Assembly (NCBI GenBank): GCA_951813625.1
Contig: CATOTS010000028.1
Location: 46,608-110,607, forward strand
DNA: 64,000 bases
Origin: an uncultured Caldilineaceae bacterium
GTDB taxonomy: Bacteria > Chloroflexota > Anaerolineae > Caldilineales > Caldilineaceae
Direction of reading: 5' to 3'
Program-made: the position numbers and the translations under genes
Shown here: one piece after another, positions 1 through 10,896 of the stretch
How positions within the stretch are numbered: position 1 is the first letter of the stretch
How the letters are laid out: every line of letters starts with the position of its first letter
The notes under the pieces: model-generated
The model's input: only the letters and a program-made list of their open reading frames with translations
The model's database searches: none
What the model was told of the DNA's origin: nothing

Positions 1-1
1 G

Positions 2-175
2 GGTCAAATCGTAAAGACGACGATATTTCTGACGGATATAGCGGAATTCTCCACTGTAAACGAGATTTATGCGGCAGCGTTTCAGGACGATCCTCCTGCA
101 CGAAGTACAGTGCAAGTTGCCGCGTTGCCACTCGGTGCGCTGATAGAGATTGAGGCGATTGCGCTGCGCGCCTGA
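2..175 (+). CDS. RidA family (YjgF/UK114) deaminase, C-terminal part
   Basis: The window opens inside this gene, so only the last 57 residues are present and there is no start. Read in frame from base 2 it runs to TGA at 173-175. It shows the C-terminal RidA signature: [20 protein letters not shown], then [15 protein letters not shown] with the arginine that binds the carboxylate of imine substrates, then [10 protein letters not shown]. Family members hydrolyse reactive 2-aminoacrylate and other enamine/imine intermediates released by PLP enzymes, acting as cytosolic trimers. The upstream neighbour is outside the window. The 250 bp up to the S1 gene suggests a separate transcription unit. Family assignment is very secure; substrate specificity is not known. 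Confidence 0.9.
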   Translation, partial: GQIVKTTIFLTDIAEFSTVNEIYAAAFQDDPPARSTVQVAALPLGALIEIEAIALRA

Positions 176-426
176 GTGAAATTCTCGCTGCCGAATCGAA
201 GTATCTTTCCACACAGAAGACAAAGACAGTCTTCAGTCCCCCTTATACGCGTGCACGTTGTGCAGGTGTGTTCCTGCACAGTTGCGAGTGCGGAACTTGC
301 GCGTTTGTTGCAGGAAGGAGGGCGATAGAACATTGGAAACACCGTTGCGATATTTTTCGCAATGCGATCATCAGCACTTTTCGTGCCGTGGGTAACCTTA
401 ATTGTATTGGAGGGTGCAAGACAGTT

Positions 427-1788
427 ATGTCAACTCAGCAAGCAGTGGCAGTGATGGAACCGGGCGCAGATTTCCTGATAGACGAGGAAACCGTCCTGAA
501 TTTGGACGACCATCCGATGACGCAACTCCTTGAGGAATTTGACGATTCCTATGTGAACCAGCCACAGACGGGCGACATCCGTCATGGCGTTGTTGTCGAC
601 AAGCGCGCTGGCGAACTGTTGATCGACATCGGATACAAGTCTGAGGGGATCGTCGCGGGTCGCGAGGTCGACCGCCTCGAAGACGAGTTCAAAGAGATGA
701 CCATCGGCGATGAAGTGCCGGTCTATGTGATGCGCGAAGACCGAGAAGGGAATCTCCTTCTCAGCATTTCGCGTGCCAGGGCTGAGAGCGATTGGAAACA
801 CGCTGAAGAGTTGCTCGAATCCCAGGACATTTTCACCGGTGCTGTCAGCGGTTTCAACCGGGGCGGTGTGATTGTCAAAATCGGGCAGGTGCGTGGCTTT
901 GTGCCTGCCAGCCAGTTGAGCAGCGAGAGCCAGGCGATGCAGCTCACCGAGGGCGAGCCGGACAATCGTTGGATGAAGTTGATGGATACCGAGTTGCGGA
1001 TGAAGGTGATCGACCTTGACCGGCGCCGCAATCGGCTCATCCTTTCAGAGCGGGTCGCGATCCGGGAGTGGCGGCGAGAACAGAAGGAAAAGCTGCTTGA
1101 ATCTTTGGAGGAGAACACCGTATGCGAAGGTGTCGTCAGTAGCCTGGCCGACTTTGGAGCATTCGTCAATCTTGGCGGCGCCGACGGCCTGATCCATCTT
1201 AGCGAACTGAGTTGGGGCCGTATCAGTCATCCGAGCGAAGTGGTCTCTATCGGTGAAAAGATCAAGGTGATGGTGCTGAATGTGGACCAGGAGCGTAAAC
1301 GCATCGGTCTGAGCCTGCGCCGCCTGCTGCCCGAGCCGTGGGAGACTGTACCCGACCGCTACGAGGTAGGGCAGGTTGTGCGCGGCATCGTTACCAAGCT
1401 GGTTCACTTCGGCGCCTTTGCCCGTCTGCACGAGGACACCATCGAAGGGCTGATTCACATTAGTGAACTGACCGAGCGCCGCATCAACCATCCGAGCGAG
1501 GTTGTCGCGGAAAAGCAGGAGCTGGAACTGCGCATCATCCGGATAGATACCGAAAAGCGCCGCATGGGCCTCAGCTTGAAGCAGGTGGCCCCCGAAGAGG
1601 AGTCGGTCGAGTTCGATTGGGAGCCGGTTCCCCTCGAAGAGAATAAAGCAAACGGCGCCGAGGGCGGCGCGGCGGCTGCCGAAGCCGGTGTCGAGGCCGC
1701 GCAGGCGCACGTTGAAACTGAAGCTGAAGCCGAAGACGCGCAGGGACAGGATCCGGAAGATCCGGAGTACGTTGAAGCGGTCATCTAG
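427..1788 (+). CDS. rpsA: 30S ribosomal protein S1 (four S1 domains)
   Basis: RNA-binding protein of the small ribosomal subunit that helps recruit mRNA. Four S1/OB folds can be read at roughly residues 47-115, 132-205, 228-300 and 312-385. The last two are the most canonical, with [20 protein letters not shown] and GLIHISEL motifs. The C-terminus (from about residue 410) is an Ala/Glu-rich acidic tail. At 453 residues it is shorter than the six-domain Escherichia coli protein but typical of the four-domain forms found outside Proteobacteria. An in-frame upstream start at 268 was rejected: GGAGGG at 409-414 lies before ATG 427, and homology starts only after it. A 6-bp hairpin (345-362, TTGCGA/TCGCAA) sits in the leader and could be regulatory, which is speculative. 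A strong terminator follows. Confidence 0.9.
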   Translation: MSTQQAVAVMEPGADFLIDEETVLNLDDHPMTQLLEEFDDSYVNQPQTGDIRHGVVVDKRAGELLIDIGYKSEGIVAGREVDRLEDEFKEMTIGDEVPVYVMREDREGNLLLSISRARAESDWKHAEELLESQDIFTGAVSGFNRGGVIVKIGQVRGFVPASQLSSESQAMQLTEGEPDNRWMKLMDTELRMKVIDLDRRRNRLILSERVAIREWRREQKEKLLESLEENTVCEGVVSSLADFGAFVNLGGADGLIHLSELSWGRISHPSEVVSIGEKIKVMVLNVDQERKRIGLSLRRLLPEPWETVPDRYEVGQVVRGIVTKLVHFGAFARLHEDTIEGLIHISELTERRINHPSEVVAEKQELELRIIRIDTEKRRMGLSLKQVAPEEESVEFDWEPVPLEENKANGAEGGAAAAEAGVEAAQAHVETEAEAEDAQGQDPEDPEYVEAVI

Positions 1789-1881
1789 TCTATCGATTTG
1801 GTGTCTTTGGTTGGTTGCTGACGCGGCGTGAACGACCGCAGAAAGCGGCTTTGTAACCTGCGGAATTAACGCAGTTGGAAA

Positions 1882-1915
1882 GGGTGCCGGGTATTTCGAC
1901 CGGCACCCCTTTTTT
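1882..1915 (+). terminator. Rho-independent terminator after rpsA
   Basis: A perfect 9-bp GC-rich stem (GGGTGCCGG/CCGGCACCC) with a 9-nt loop is followed directly by six T residues. It lies 94 bp after the S1 stop codon and just before the clpC promoter, so it isolates the two units. Confidence 0.88.
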
Positions 1916-1921
1916 GCTAAA

Positions 1922-1951
1922 TTGACAAATCGGGCGGGCCGTCGTTACAAT
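1922..1951 (+). promoter_or_regulatory. Sigma-70-type promoter for clpC, with a roughly 300-nt leader
   Basis: A perfect -35 TTGACA is separated by 18 bp from TACAAT (5 of 6 matches to the -10 consensus). Transcription would start near 1958, leaving about 300 nt of leader before clpC. I saw no CIRCE element (HrcA) or CtsR direct repeat in this leader, so the usual heat-shock control of clpC in Gram-positives is not evident. A 94-codon ORF in the leader has no family resemblance and was not called. Confidence 0.65.
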
Positions 1952-2258
1952 ATGGTCGATGGTACCGGATGCCCGCAAGGCCGACCTGCGAGCCGAGTCA
2001 GTTCTCCGTTTTCCCGATACGCCGGTGCTCTCAAGCGGTCCTTCCGGCCACAAGTACGCCAATTGCACCTTTAATTTCGACAGGCGATGGGCGGTCTTCG
2101 TCCGAGGCAATTCGCCCCGATTCAGTCTTGGAGGATGAACCGTTGCGCGGGATCGAATCGGAATTCTCATTACGGCAGCCTGTTAGCGCATATGTTAGAT
2201 TGGCGGAGTCCAAATTGCATACGCGCAGGACTAAGCGACGATTGAAGGAATGAACCTA

Positions 2259-4865
<2,607 letters not shown>

Positions 4866-4907
4866 AGAGTGTTCCAGAGAGAACGGTCGTAGATTCGGAT
4901 AGCAAGG

Positions 4908-4932
4908 GACCCCAGAGATGGGGTCTTTTTTT
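4908..4932 (+). terminator. Rho-independent terminator after clpC
   Basis: The stem GACCCC/GGGGTC with a 6-nt loop is followed by seven T residues, 42 bp after the clpC stop codon. Confidence 0.85.
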
Positions 4933-5023
4933 GGTACCTGTTTTGTGATTTGCAAGGACAGTCGTATCATTATGATTCTGCGAGCGGTCTCCTCGCACCG
5001 ATTACAACAGGAGGAAGAACAGG

Positions 5024-5911
5024 ATGAATGAGCGCGTAGGGTTTGTCGGGCTTGGCATCATGGGGCAAGGCATGGCCCGGAACCTATTGAAAGCGGGATA
5101 TAACGTGCGAGTCTGGAACCGCACATCAAGCCGAATGGACCCGCTGATCGAAGCGGGCGCGACGGCAGGCGCCAGCCCGGCGGATGTTGCTGCAAACTGC
5201 GACATTATCGCCGTCTGCGTCAGCGACACGCCGGATGTCGAGGAGGTTATTCTGGGCGAGAATGGCATCCTCTCCGGCGTTCACGCGGGCGCGCTGGTCA
5301 TTGATTTCAGCACGATCAGCCCGCAGGCGACGATTGATATCGCCGAGCAGCTGAACGCAAAGGGCGTCAAGATGCTTGACGCGCCCGTGAGCGGCGGCAG
5401 CGAAGGCGCGGTCAACGGGACGCTCAGCATCATGATCGGCGGGGATGAGGACCAGGTGGAACGGGCAAGAGGCGTATTCGAGGCGATGGGCAATACGATA
5501 ACGCACGTTGGAAAGCAGGGTGCGGGCCAGACCGTGAAGCTTGTCAACCAGATTCTGGTCGTCGGTAACTGTCTGGCGATGTGCGAGGCGCTCATTTTTG
5601 CCCAGGCTGGCGGCGTCGATCTGGAAAGGTGCCTCAACGCAGTCACCGGCGGCGCGGCTGGCAGTTGGATGCTTGCCAACCGCGGGCCTCAGATCATCGA
5701 CCGGGACTGGCGGCCCGGCTTCACAATCAACCTGCAACAGAAGGACGTGCGTCTGATCATGCAAGAGGCGGACGCTCTGGGCGTTCCGGTTCTGCTGTCA
5801 GGCCAAGTCTTCAGCCTCTATCGCACGCTGCAGCAGGCCGGATTGGGCGAAGAGGGCAACCACGCGCTAGTCAAGGCACTTGAGAATCTGAGTGGCGTAA
5901 AGGTGGGCTGA
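5024..5911 (+). CDS. NAD(P)-dependent beta-hydroxyacid dehydrogenase (3-hydroxyisobutyrate dehydrogenase / GarR family)
   Basis: Cytosolic oxidoreductase of 295 residues, the normal family length. The N-terminal Rossmann fold starts with GLGIMGQGMARNLLKAG. The substrate-binding signature DAPVSGGSEGAVNGTLSIM lies near residues 120-138, and the GAGQTVKLVNQ motif near 167-177 carries the catalytic lysine. Such enzymes reduce tartronate semialdehyde or oxidise 3-hydroxyisobutyrate and related acids; the sequence does not decide the substrate. A clear GGAGGAAG Shine-Dalgarno precedes ATG 5024. Between the clpC terminator and this gene, weak promoter-like boxes (TTGTGA, 16 bp, TATCAT at 4943-4970) can be seen. 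The gene stands alone, with no catabolic partner beside it. Confidence 0.88.
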   Translation: MNERVGFVGLGIMGQGMARNLLKAGYNVRVWNRTSSRMDPLIEAGATAGASPADVAANCDIIAVCVSDTPDVEEVILGENGILSGVHAGALVIDFSTISPQATIDIAEQLNAKGVKMLDAPVSGGSEGAVNGTLSIMIGGDEDQVERARGVFEAMGNTITHVGKQGAGQTVKLVNQILVVGNCLAMCEALIFAQAGGVDLERCLNAVTGGAAGSWMLANRGPQIIDRDWRPGFTINLQQKDVRLIMQEADALGVPVLLSGQVFSLYRTLQQAGLGEEGNHALVKALENLSGVKVG

Positions 5912-6080
5912 TTGCCGACCGCCTCATCTAAACGGCTGGGCATTGGATACTGGCCTGGAACAAGGGACGTCCGATTCCGTAGAAGACCGGGCGAGGCAGC
6001 GATTGGGCAATGGCTTACAGAAATGAAACGTTAAGGTCGTATTAAATGGACCATAAGGCAGATTTAGAGACCTTTAGCGA

Positions 6081-6150
6081 GACTCCTGTTACTATGGAGT
6101 CTGTCCGTCAAGCCTCCAGTAGTTCTGTCTGAAGCAGCGGCGTTTCAGAC
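6081..6150. promoter_or_regulatory. Leader region of the MacAB-like operon with two inverted repeats
   Basis: The 314-bp gap 5912-6225 has no gene. It holds GACTCC-9 nt-GGAGTC (6081-6101), with TACTAT inside the loop, and GTCTGAA-10 nt-TTCAGAC (6127-6150). Both are perfect inverted repeats without a T tract, so operator-like sites or mRNA hairpins are likelier than terminators. No convincing -35 box accompanies TACTAT. Function is inferred from position only. Confidence 0.35.
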
Positions 6151-6225
6151 AATGCAACTTGGGGAGACTGAAATACGTACTGTCTCGAAGAGGCCGGGCA
6201 ATTCAACTCCCAGGGATAAACATAG

Positions 6226-7698
6226 ATGAAGAGACTGTTGATTGCGATTGTAGTGATCGCGGTGATTGGCGCGGCAGGTTGGTTCGGCTTCCAACGTTTT
6301 GAGGAGCGCCGGGAAGCTCTGGCCGAGGTCCCTAGTTACGAGACTGCAACGGTCGAACGCGGCACAATCAGCAGCACTGTGAGCGCAACCGGCAGCATCG
6401 AGCCCGAAGCCGAGGTTGCGCTCTCTTTTCGCGCCAGCGGTCCGGTCGAACAGGTATTGGTTTCGGTCGGTCAGGCAGTGGAGGCCGGGCAGCTGCTGGC
6501 GCAACTGGATGTCACTGACGCGGCGTTAGCCCTCGATCAGGCCGATGTTTCGCTTCTGATTAGCCGCGCGCAACTGGAGAAGTTGGAAAAGCCGCCGTCG
6601 GAGGCTGACGTTATCGCCGCGCAGGCAAACGTGACGGTTGCCCAGGCCAGCGTTGCCAGTGCGGAAGCGACCCTGGCGAGCGCGCAAGCCAGCTACCGCG
6701 ACCTGTTGGCCGGCGCAACCGAGCAGGAGCTTGCCGTACAGGAAGCGCAAGTACGCCAGGCGGCTGTGAACGTGCGACAGGCGCAGAGCGCGTATGATGA
6801 AGTCAAGCATTTCCCTGATGCAGGCGCATCGGCCCAAGCCGTCCAGCTGGAGCAGACAACGATCAGCTATGAAGTGGCGCAGGCCCAGTTTGCATTGACC
6901 AGGCAGGCAGCGGACGAGGCCCAGATCGCGGCGGCCCTGGCGCAGATCGCGCAGGCGGAACTGGGTGTGCGCCAGGCTCTCAGCAATCTCCTGGTGGCGC
7001 AGGACGCTCTTGATTCGCTGCTTGAGGGGCAGTCGGAGGAGGACCTTGATATTGCGCGCGCGCAGGTGCGCCAGGCCGAGTTGAGCAAATTGCAGGCGCA
7101 GAACACGCTCAACAACGCCATGCTCTACGCGCCCATCAAAGGCGTTGTCAGCCAGGTAAATCTGCGCCAGGGCGAACTGTATGGGAGCAGCGCGTTGCCC
7201 GCGGTCGTGCTGACCGACCTGGACAGCTTTCACATGACCGTTTTGGTCGACGAGATTGACGTTCGTCAGGTTCAGACGGGACAGACTGTGCGCCTCAGCC
7301 TGGACGCACTTCCCGATGCCGACATAGTCGGCCAGGTGACGAAGGTCTCGCCCACCGCCCGCGATGTCGGGGGCGTCGTGGCCTACGAAGTCGAGATTGT
7401 GCCCGAGTCGACCGATGCCCAATTAAAGGCCGGTATGAGCGCGACCGCCATCATTACGACAGCACGTGTGGACAATGTACTGCTTGTGCCCAATCGCTAC
7501 ATTCAGCTCGACCGTGAATCGGGGCGGGCATTCGTGCAGAAGATTATCAATCAGACGCCCACTTTGCAGGAAATAGAGATGGGACTGCGCAATGATCGCT
7601 TCACCCAGGTGCTTGCGGGTCTTGGCGACGCGGACGAGATCGCTTTGATCAGGACCAGCAGTGAAGAGCAGTTGCGCAGCGCGATCTTCGGCAACTAG
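6226..7698 (+). CDS. Efflux adaptor (membrane fusion protein, HlyD/MacA family)
   Basis: Extracytoplasmic adaptor of a tripartite-like exporter, 490 residues. A short N-terminal hydrophobic segment (residues about 3-20, LLIAIVVIAVIGAAGWFGF) serves as signal anchor. A biotinyl-lipoyl-like half domain follows (near 40-95), then a very long Ala/Gln-rich helical hairpin (about 100-290) of repeated AQ-type heptads. The returning lipoyl half has LYAPIKGVVSQVNLRQGE near residue 303, before beta-barrel domains. The hairpin is longer than in Escherichia coli MacA. The next two genes encode a MacB-like ATPase and permease, so this is the adaptor of the same exporter. Only a weak Shine-Dalgarno (GGGA) precedes the start. 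The exported substrate is unknown. Confidence 0.85.
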   Translation: MKRLLIAIVVIAVIGAAGWFGFQRFEERREALAEVPSYETATVERGTISSTVSATGSIEPEAEVALSFRASGPVEQVLVSVGQAVEAGQLLAQLDVTDAALALDQADVSLLISRAQLEKLEKPPSEADVIAAQANVTVAQASVASAEATLASAQASYRDLLAGATEQELAVQEAQVRQAAVNVRQAQSAYDEVKHFPDAGASAQAVQLEQTTISYEVAQAQFALTRQAADEAQIAAALAQIAQAELGVRQALSNLLVAQDALDSLLEGQSEEDLDIARAQVRQAELSKLQAQNTLNNAMLYAPIKGVVSQVNLRQGELYGSSALPAVVLTDLDSFHMTVLVDEIDVRQVQTGQTVRLSLDALPDADIVGQVTKVSPTARDVGGVVAYEVEIVPESTDAQLKAGMSATAIITTARVDNVLLVPNRYIQLDRESGRAFVQKIINQTPTLQEIEMGLRNDRFTQVLAGLGDADEIALIRTSSEEQLRSAIFGN

Positions 7699-7736
7699 CG
7701 TTCAATCGGAAAAGTGGAAACGTAACCCAGAGTCAG

Positions 7737-8540
7737 ATGTTTAAACCTTCTCCTGGTGGGACCGGTGCCAACGGGTCTGAGCCACAAGTTGACAAATATC
7801 CGGTCATCGAGACCATTGGCCTGACAAAGACCTACACGATGGGCGATGTGGAGGTTCACGCCCTCCAGGGTGTGGATATGACTGTCCACGTCGGCGAAAT
7901 GTTGGCGATCATGGGGCCGAGCGGCAGCGGCAAATCGACGCTGATGAACATTATTGGCTGCCTGGATGTGCCATCATCCGGTCTATATCGTCTGGACGGA
8001 ATCGACGTAGCGATGCTGGACGACAACGCGTTGGCGGATATCCGGAGCTTGAAGGTCGGTTATGTCTTCCAGAACTTCAATCTGCTGCCGCGTACGACGG
8101 CGCAGGCGAATGTTGAACTTCCTTTGCTGTACGCAGGAATCGGGGGCCGTGAACGGCGTCAAAGGGCCGAGGAGGTTCTGAAAACGGTGAGGCTGGACCA
8201 CCGCGGGGGGCACAAGCCGAACGAACTGTCCGGAGGCCAGCAACAGCGCGTCGCCATCGCGCGTGCGCTGATCAACCGGCCGCAGCTGATCCTGGCCGAC
8301 GAGCCGACCGGCAATTTGGATACGAGGAACAGCGTTGGGATCATGGAGCTTTTCCAGCAGCTTAACGAAGAGCAGGGCATCACGATCATCTTCGTCACCC
8401 ACAATCCTGAAGTCGCTGACTACTGCGATCGGGTCGTTCGTGTGCGTGACGGGCTGATTGAGAGCGACGAGCGCAACTCGCCTGTCGGGGGTGAGGCGCC
8501 GCCTTTCCAGGCGATGCCGAGCGTGGCGACCGGCCAGTAG
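7737..8540 (+). CDS. ABC transporter ATP-binding protein (MacB/LolD type)
   Basis: Cytoplasmic ATPase driving the adjacent permease. All nucleotide-binding motifs are intact: Walker A GPSGSGKST near residue 61, signature LSGGQQQRVAIARAL near 163, Walker B LILADEPTGNLD near 184 and H-loop FVTHN near 218. The sequence after Walker A (LMNIIGCLD) is typical of the lipoprotein/macrolide exporter subfamily. The N-terminal 27 residues before the conserved VIETIGLTKTY are poorly conserved, so translation could start later. The C-terminal 30 residues after the H-loop region are a non-conserved extension. It lies 38 bp after the adaptor gene and 86 bp before the permease, consistent with a single operon. 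Confidence 0.92.
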   Translation: MFKPSPGGTGANGSEPQVDKYPVIETIGLTKTYTMGDVEVHALQGVDMTVHVGEMLAIMGPSGSGKSTLMNIIGCLDVPSSGLYRLDGIDVAMLDDNALADIRSLKVGYVFQNFNLLPRTTAQANVELPLLYAGIGGRERRQRAEEVLKTVRLDHRGGHKPNELSGGQQQRVAIARALINRPQLILADEPTGNLDTRNSVGIMELFQQLNEEQGITIIFVTHNPEVADYCDRVVRVRDGLIESDERNSPVGGEAPPFQAMPSVATGQ

Positions 8541-8626
8541 ACCGGCGAGCGCGCCCGTTCCCCGGCCGATGATGTCTCATTGTTTCCGTCTCTGGCCTCT
8601 GCGAAAGAGTCTTTACGGCAAAGATA

Positions 8627-9874
8627 ATGCACTTTTACGAATCTGTTCGCGTTGCCATGCTGGCCCTGGCCGCCAACAAACTCCGTTCCGGGCTGACTAT
8701 GCTCGGTATCATCATTGGCGTTGGCGCGGTGATCGCGCTGCTGAGCATCGGGCGGGGCGTTGAAAGGTTTTTCGTCGAGCAGTTTACCAGCCTCGGTACG
8801 AATCTACTCTACATTTTTCCCGGTCAACTGAGCGGTGGGCCGCCCCAAGAACGGGGTCGTGACGTAGGCGTTCTTACCTTGAACGACAGTTACGCCATTG
8901 CCAATCCCTTGCGCGTGCCCGACGTCATCGCGGTTTCGCCCGAGGTGACCGGGAGAGTCGTTGTCGCCAGGGGCAGCAGTGATCTGGAGGTCTCGGTAAG
9001 CGGCGTTACCGCCACCTACCAGGATGCGCTCTTGGGGGAAGCTGCGATAGGCTCCTTCGTCGGCGAAACGGACGTTCAGGAGCGCGGCCGCGTTGTCGTG
9101 CTCGGCTCGGATGTCTTCGGCAGTCTGTTCGACCCGAACGAGGACCCCCTTGAACAGACGATTCGAGTGAACAATATACTTTTCCGCGTGATTGGTGTGA
9201 TGGAGGAGCGGGGCGCGGGCATTGGCGGGGCCAATCTGGATGAGACGATATTCGTGCCGCTGACAACGGCATCCGACCGTTTATTCAGGCGGCGAACGGT
9301 AAGCGGCGACTATATCGTCAACGTCATCTACGCCACCGTGAGCTCGGAAGAACGCATGGAGGCCGCCCAGGAACAGATTGCCGAACTGCTGCGCGAACGG
9401 CACAACATCGACTTTCAGGGTGAGGACGATTTCTCCATTATCAACCAGTCAGATCTACTCTCAATCTTCGGCGACATACTCGGTCTTTTCACCCTCTTCT
9501 TAAGCGCGATCGCCTTTATCAGCCTGCTTGTCGGCGGCATCGGCATCATGAACATTATGCTGGTCAGCGTAACGGAGCGGACGCGGGAGATCGGGCTGCG
9601 CAAGGCGGTGGGGGCCAAACGGCGAAATGTGCTGGGCCAGTTCCTCATCGAAGCGGTAACGCTGGCGCTGATAGGGGGGATCCTGGGAATTATTCTGGGC
9701 GGGGGCGGGGCTCTTGCCGCCACTTCATTTATCAATAACTTCAGTGCGGTCGTAGGCATCGATGCCATTGTCATTGCGCTTCTATTTTCGACGGCGGTGG
9801 GCCTTTTCTTCGGTATCTATCCCGCCTATCGCGCCAGTCGGTTGAACCCTATCGACGCCCTGCGCTATGAGTAA
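8627..9874 (+). CDS. ABC transporter permease (MacB/FtsX family)
   Basis: Membrane subunit, 415 residues. A first transmembrane helix near residues 20-40 (LGIIIGVGAVIALLSIG) is followed by a large extracytoplasmic MacB-PCD domain (about 45-270) and three more helices in the FtsX domain (near 280-410). The motif TERTREIGLRKAVGAKRRNVLGQF marks the coupling loop, and the protein ends with the typical RASRLNPIDALRYE. This four-helix topology fits mechanotransmission exporters, which move substrates already outside the cytoplasmic membrane. The separate ATPase (unlike the fused Escherichia coli MacB) is usual outside Proteobacteria. The last 8 bases overlap the next gene, implying translational coupling. 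Confidence 0.92.
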   Translation: MHFYESVRVAMLALAANKLRSGLTMLGIIIGVGAVIALLSIGRGVERFFVEQFTSLGTNLLYIFPGQLSGGPPQERGRDVGVLTLNDSYAIANPLRVPDVIAVSPEVTGRVVVARGSSDLEVSVSGVTATYQDALLGEAAIGSFVGETDVQERGRVVVLGSDVFGSLFDPNEDPLEQTIRVNNILFRVIGVMEERGAGIGGANLDETIFVPLTTASDRLFRRRTVSGDYIVNVIYATVSSEERMEAAQEQIAELLRERHNIDFQGEDDFSIINQSDLLSIFGDILGLFTLFLSAIAFISLLVGGIGIMNIMLVSVTERTREIGLRKAVGAKRRNVLGQFLIEAVTLALIGGILGIILGGGGALAATSFINNFSAVVGIDAIVIALLFSTAVGLFFGIYPAYRASRLNPIDALRYE

Positions 9875-10856
9875 CCGTCGAACGCGCCTCTGCTCAGGGT
9901 TTTCGCGATCTGAGTCTGCTCACCTGTTGCGCATCGCGCGTTGGACGCTCTTCTTGGGCTGCATTTTGTTGATGGCGGCTGGCTGTGGGCGCGCCCGAGG
10001 CGGGACGACGCCACTGCCGCCAGGCACTCGCGTCGTCCAGCCTACGCCGGACTTCAGCTCTTCAACGCAGGGGGATGCGACGGCAACGCAGACTGCGAAC
10101 GGCGCGGCTGATGCAGTCCGCAATCGGATCGCTCAACAGCAGACACAGGCATCCCCGACCCGGACCTCTGCCGTTGACCAGCCTACTTTGACTCCATCCG
10201 TGTTGCAGCTCCATCCCGAACTAGCCGTCTTTGACCGCCCAACCGCTTTGGGCATCGTGGTCGGGGGCGGCGCGCTATATGCCGTTCCGGGCGGCGGCGC
10301 AGTCGTCAACATGCAGGTAGGCGCGACCCTAACCATCACTGGGCGTTCTGCTGACGGCGGCTGGTACGCGGCCTACCTGGCGGACGGAACTGCCGGCTGG
10401 GCGCTGGCGTCGCAGGTGCGAGTCTTTGGCGATGCCGGCGGGCTGGAGGTCGTGCAGGAATCGCTGGGCCCGGCGGCAGTTGCCACAATGATAGCAGAAG
10501 CGAGCAGGCCTCAGCAGCCGCTCGTTACCCCTGCTGCCGGGCAAGCAGCGACGCAAGGGGGAGGTGCCGCGCCCGCTGCGGGGGCAGCGGACACCGCGCC
10601 GGTGATCACGGGGCCTTCGGTCACTGTCGTGGTTGAGGGGGCCAATGTGCGCGCCGGCCCGAGCACGGAGTTTCCGGTCGTTGGCGGTCTTTACCAAAAT
10701 GAACAGGCGGCCCTGCTGGCGCGCAACGGGAGCGGCGACTGGCTGCAGGTGCAGCTGCCCGACAGCGTCGGCTGGATCTTCGCGCCGCTTGTCGAGACCA
10801 GTGTGCCCATCTCCGAGCTGGCGGTAGCTGAACCGCCGGCAGCCAACGAACCATAA
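9867..10856 (+). CDS. Lipoprotein with two bacterial SH3 (SH3b) domains
   Basis: Predicted cell-surface lipoprotein of 329 residues. The N-terminus has a basic region, a hydrophobic stretch and a lipobox LMAAGC with the acylated cysteine at position 40. A Thr/Gln/Pro-rich linker follows. One SH3b-like domain lies near 120-190 (TLTITGRSADGGWYAAYL, TAGWALASQVRVFG) and a second near 250-315, with the classic VEGANVRAGPSTEFPVVGGL and GDWLQVQLPDSVGWIFAPLV. SH3b domains bind peptidoglycan or other wall ligands. ATG overlaps the permease stop by 8 bp, so the gene is probably the last of the export operon. Whether it assists export or merely shares expression is unknown. It converges on the next gene with only 40 bp between. 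Confidence 0.75.
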   Translation: MSNRRTRLCSGFSRSESAHLLRIARWTLFLGCILLMAAGCGRARGGTTPLPPGTRVVQPTPDFSSSTQGDATATQTANGAADAVRNRIAQQQTQASPTRTSAVDQPTLTPSVLQLHPELAVFDRPTALGIVVGGGALYAVPGGGAVVNMQVGATLTITGRSADGGWYAAYLADGTAGWALASQVRVFGDAGGLEVVQESLGPAAVATMIAEASRPQQPLVTPAAGQAATQGGGAAPAAGAADTAPVITGPSVTVVVEGANVRAGPSTEFPVVGGLYQNEQAALLARNGSGDWLQVQLPDSVGWIFAPLVETSVPISELAVAEPPAANEP

Positions 10857-10896
10857 GCCAAAGAAAGTGTAGGGTGGACCTCGGCGGGACTTTCAG

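Noticed and set aside
82..342. Minus-strand ORF of 86 codons
   Set aside because: Antisense to the RidA end and leader; no family features.
268..426. Upstream extension of the S1 gene frame
   Set aside because: No ribosome site before 268; GGAGGG and homology support ATG 427.
1969..2253. 94-codon ORF in the clpC leader
   Set aside because: No similarity to a known family and no good ribosome site; treated as leader.
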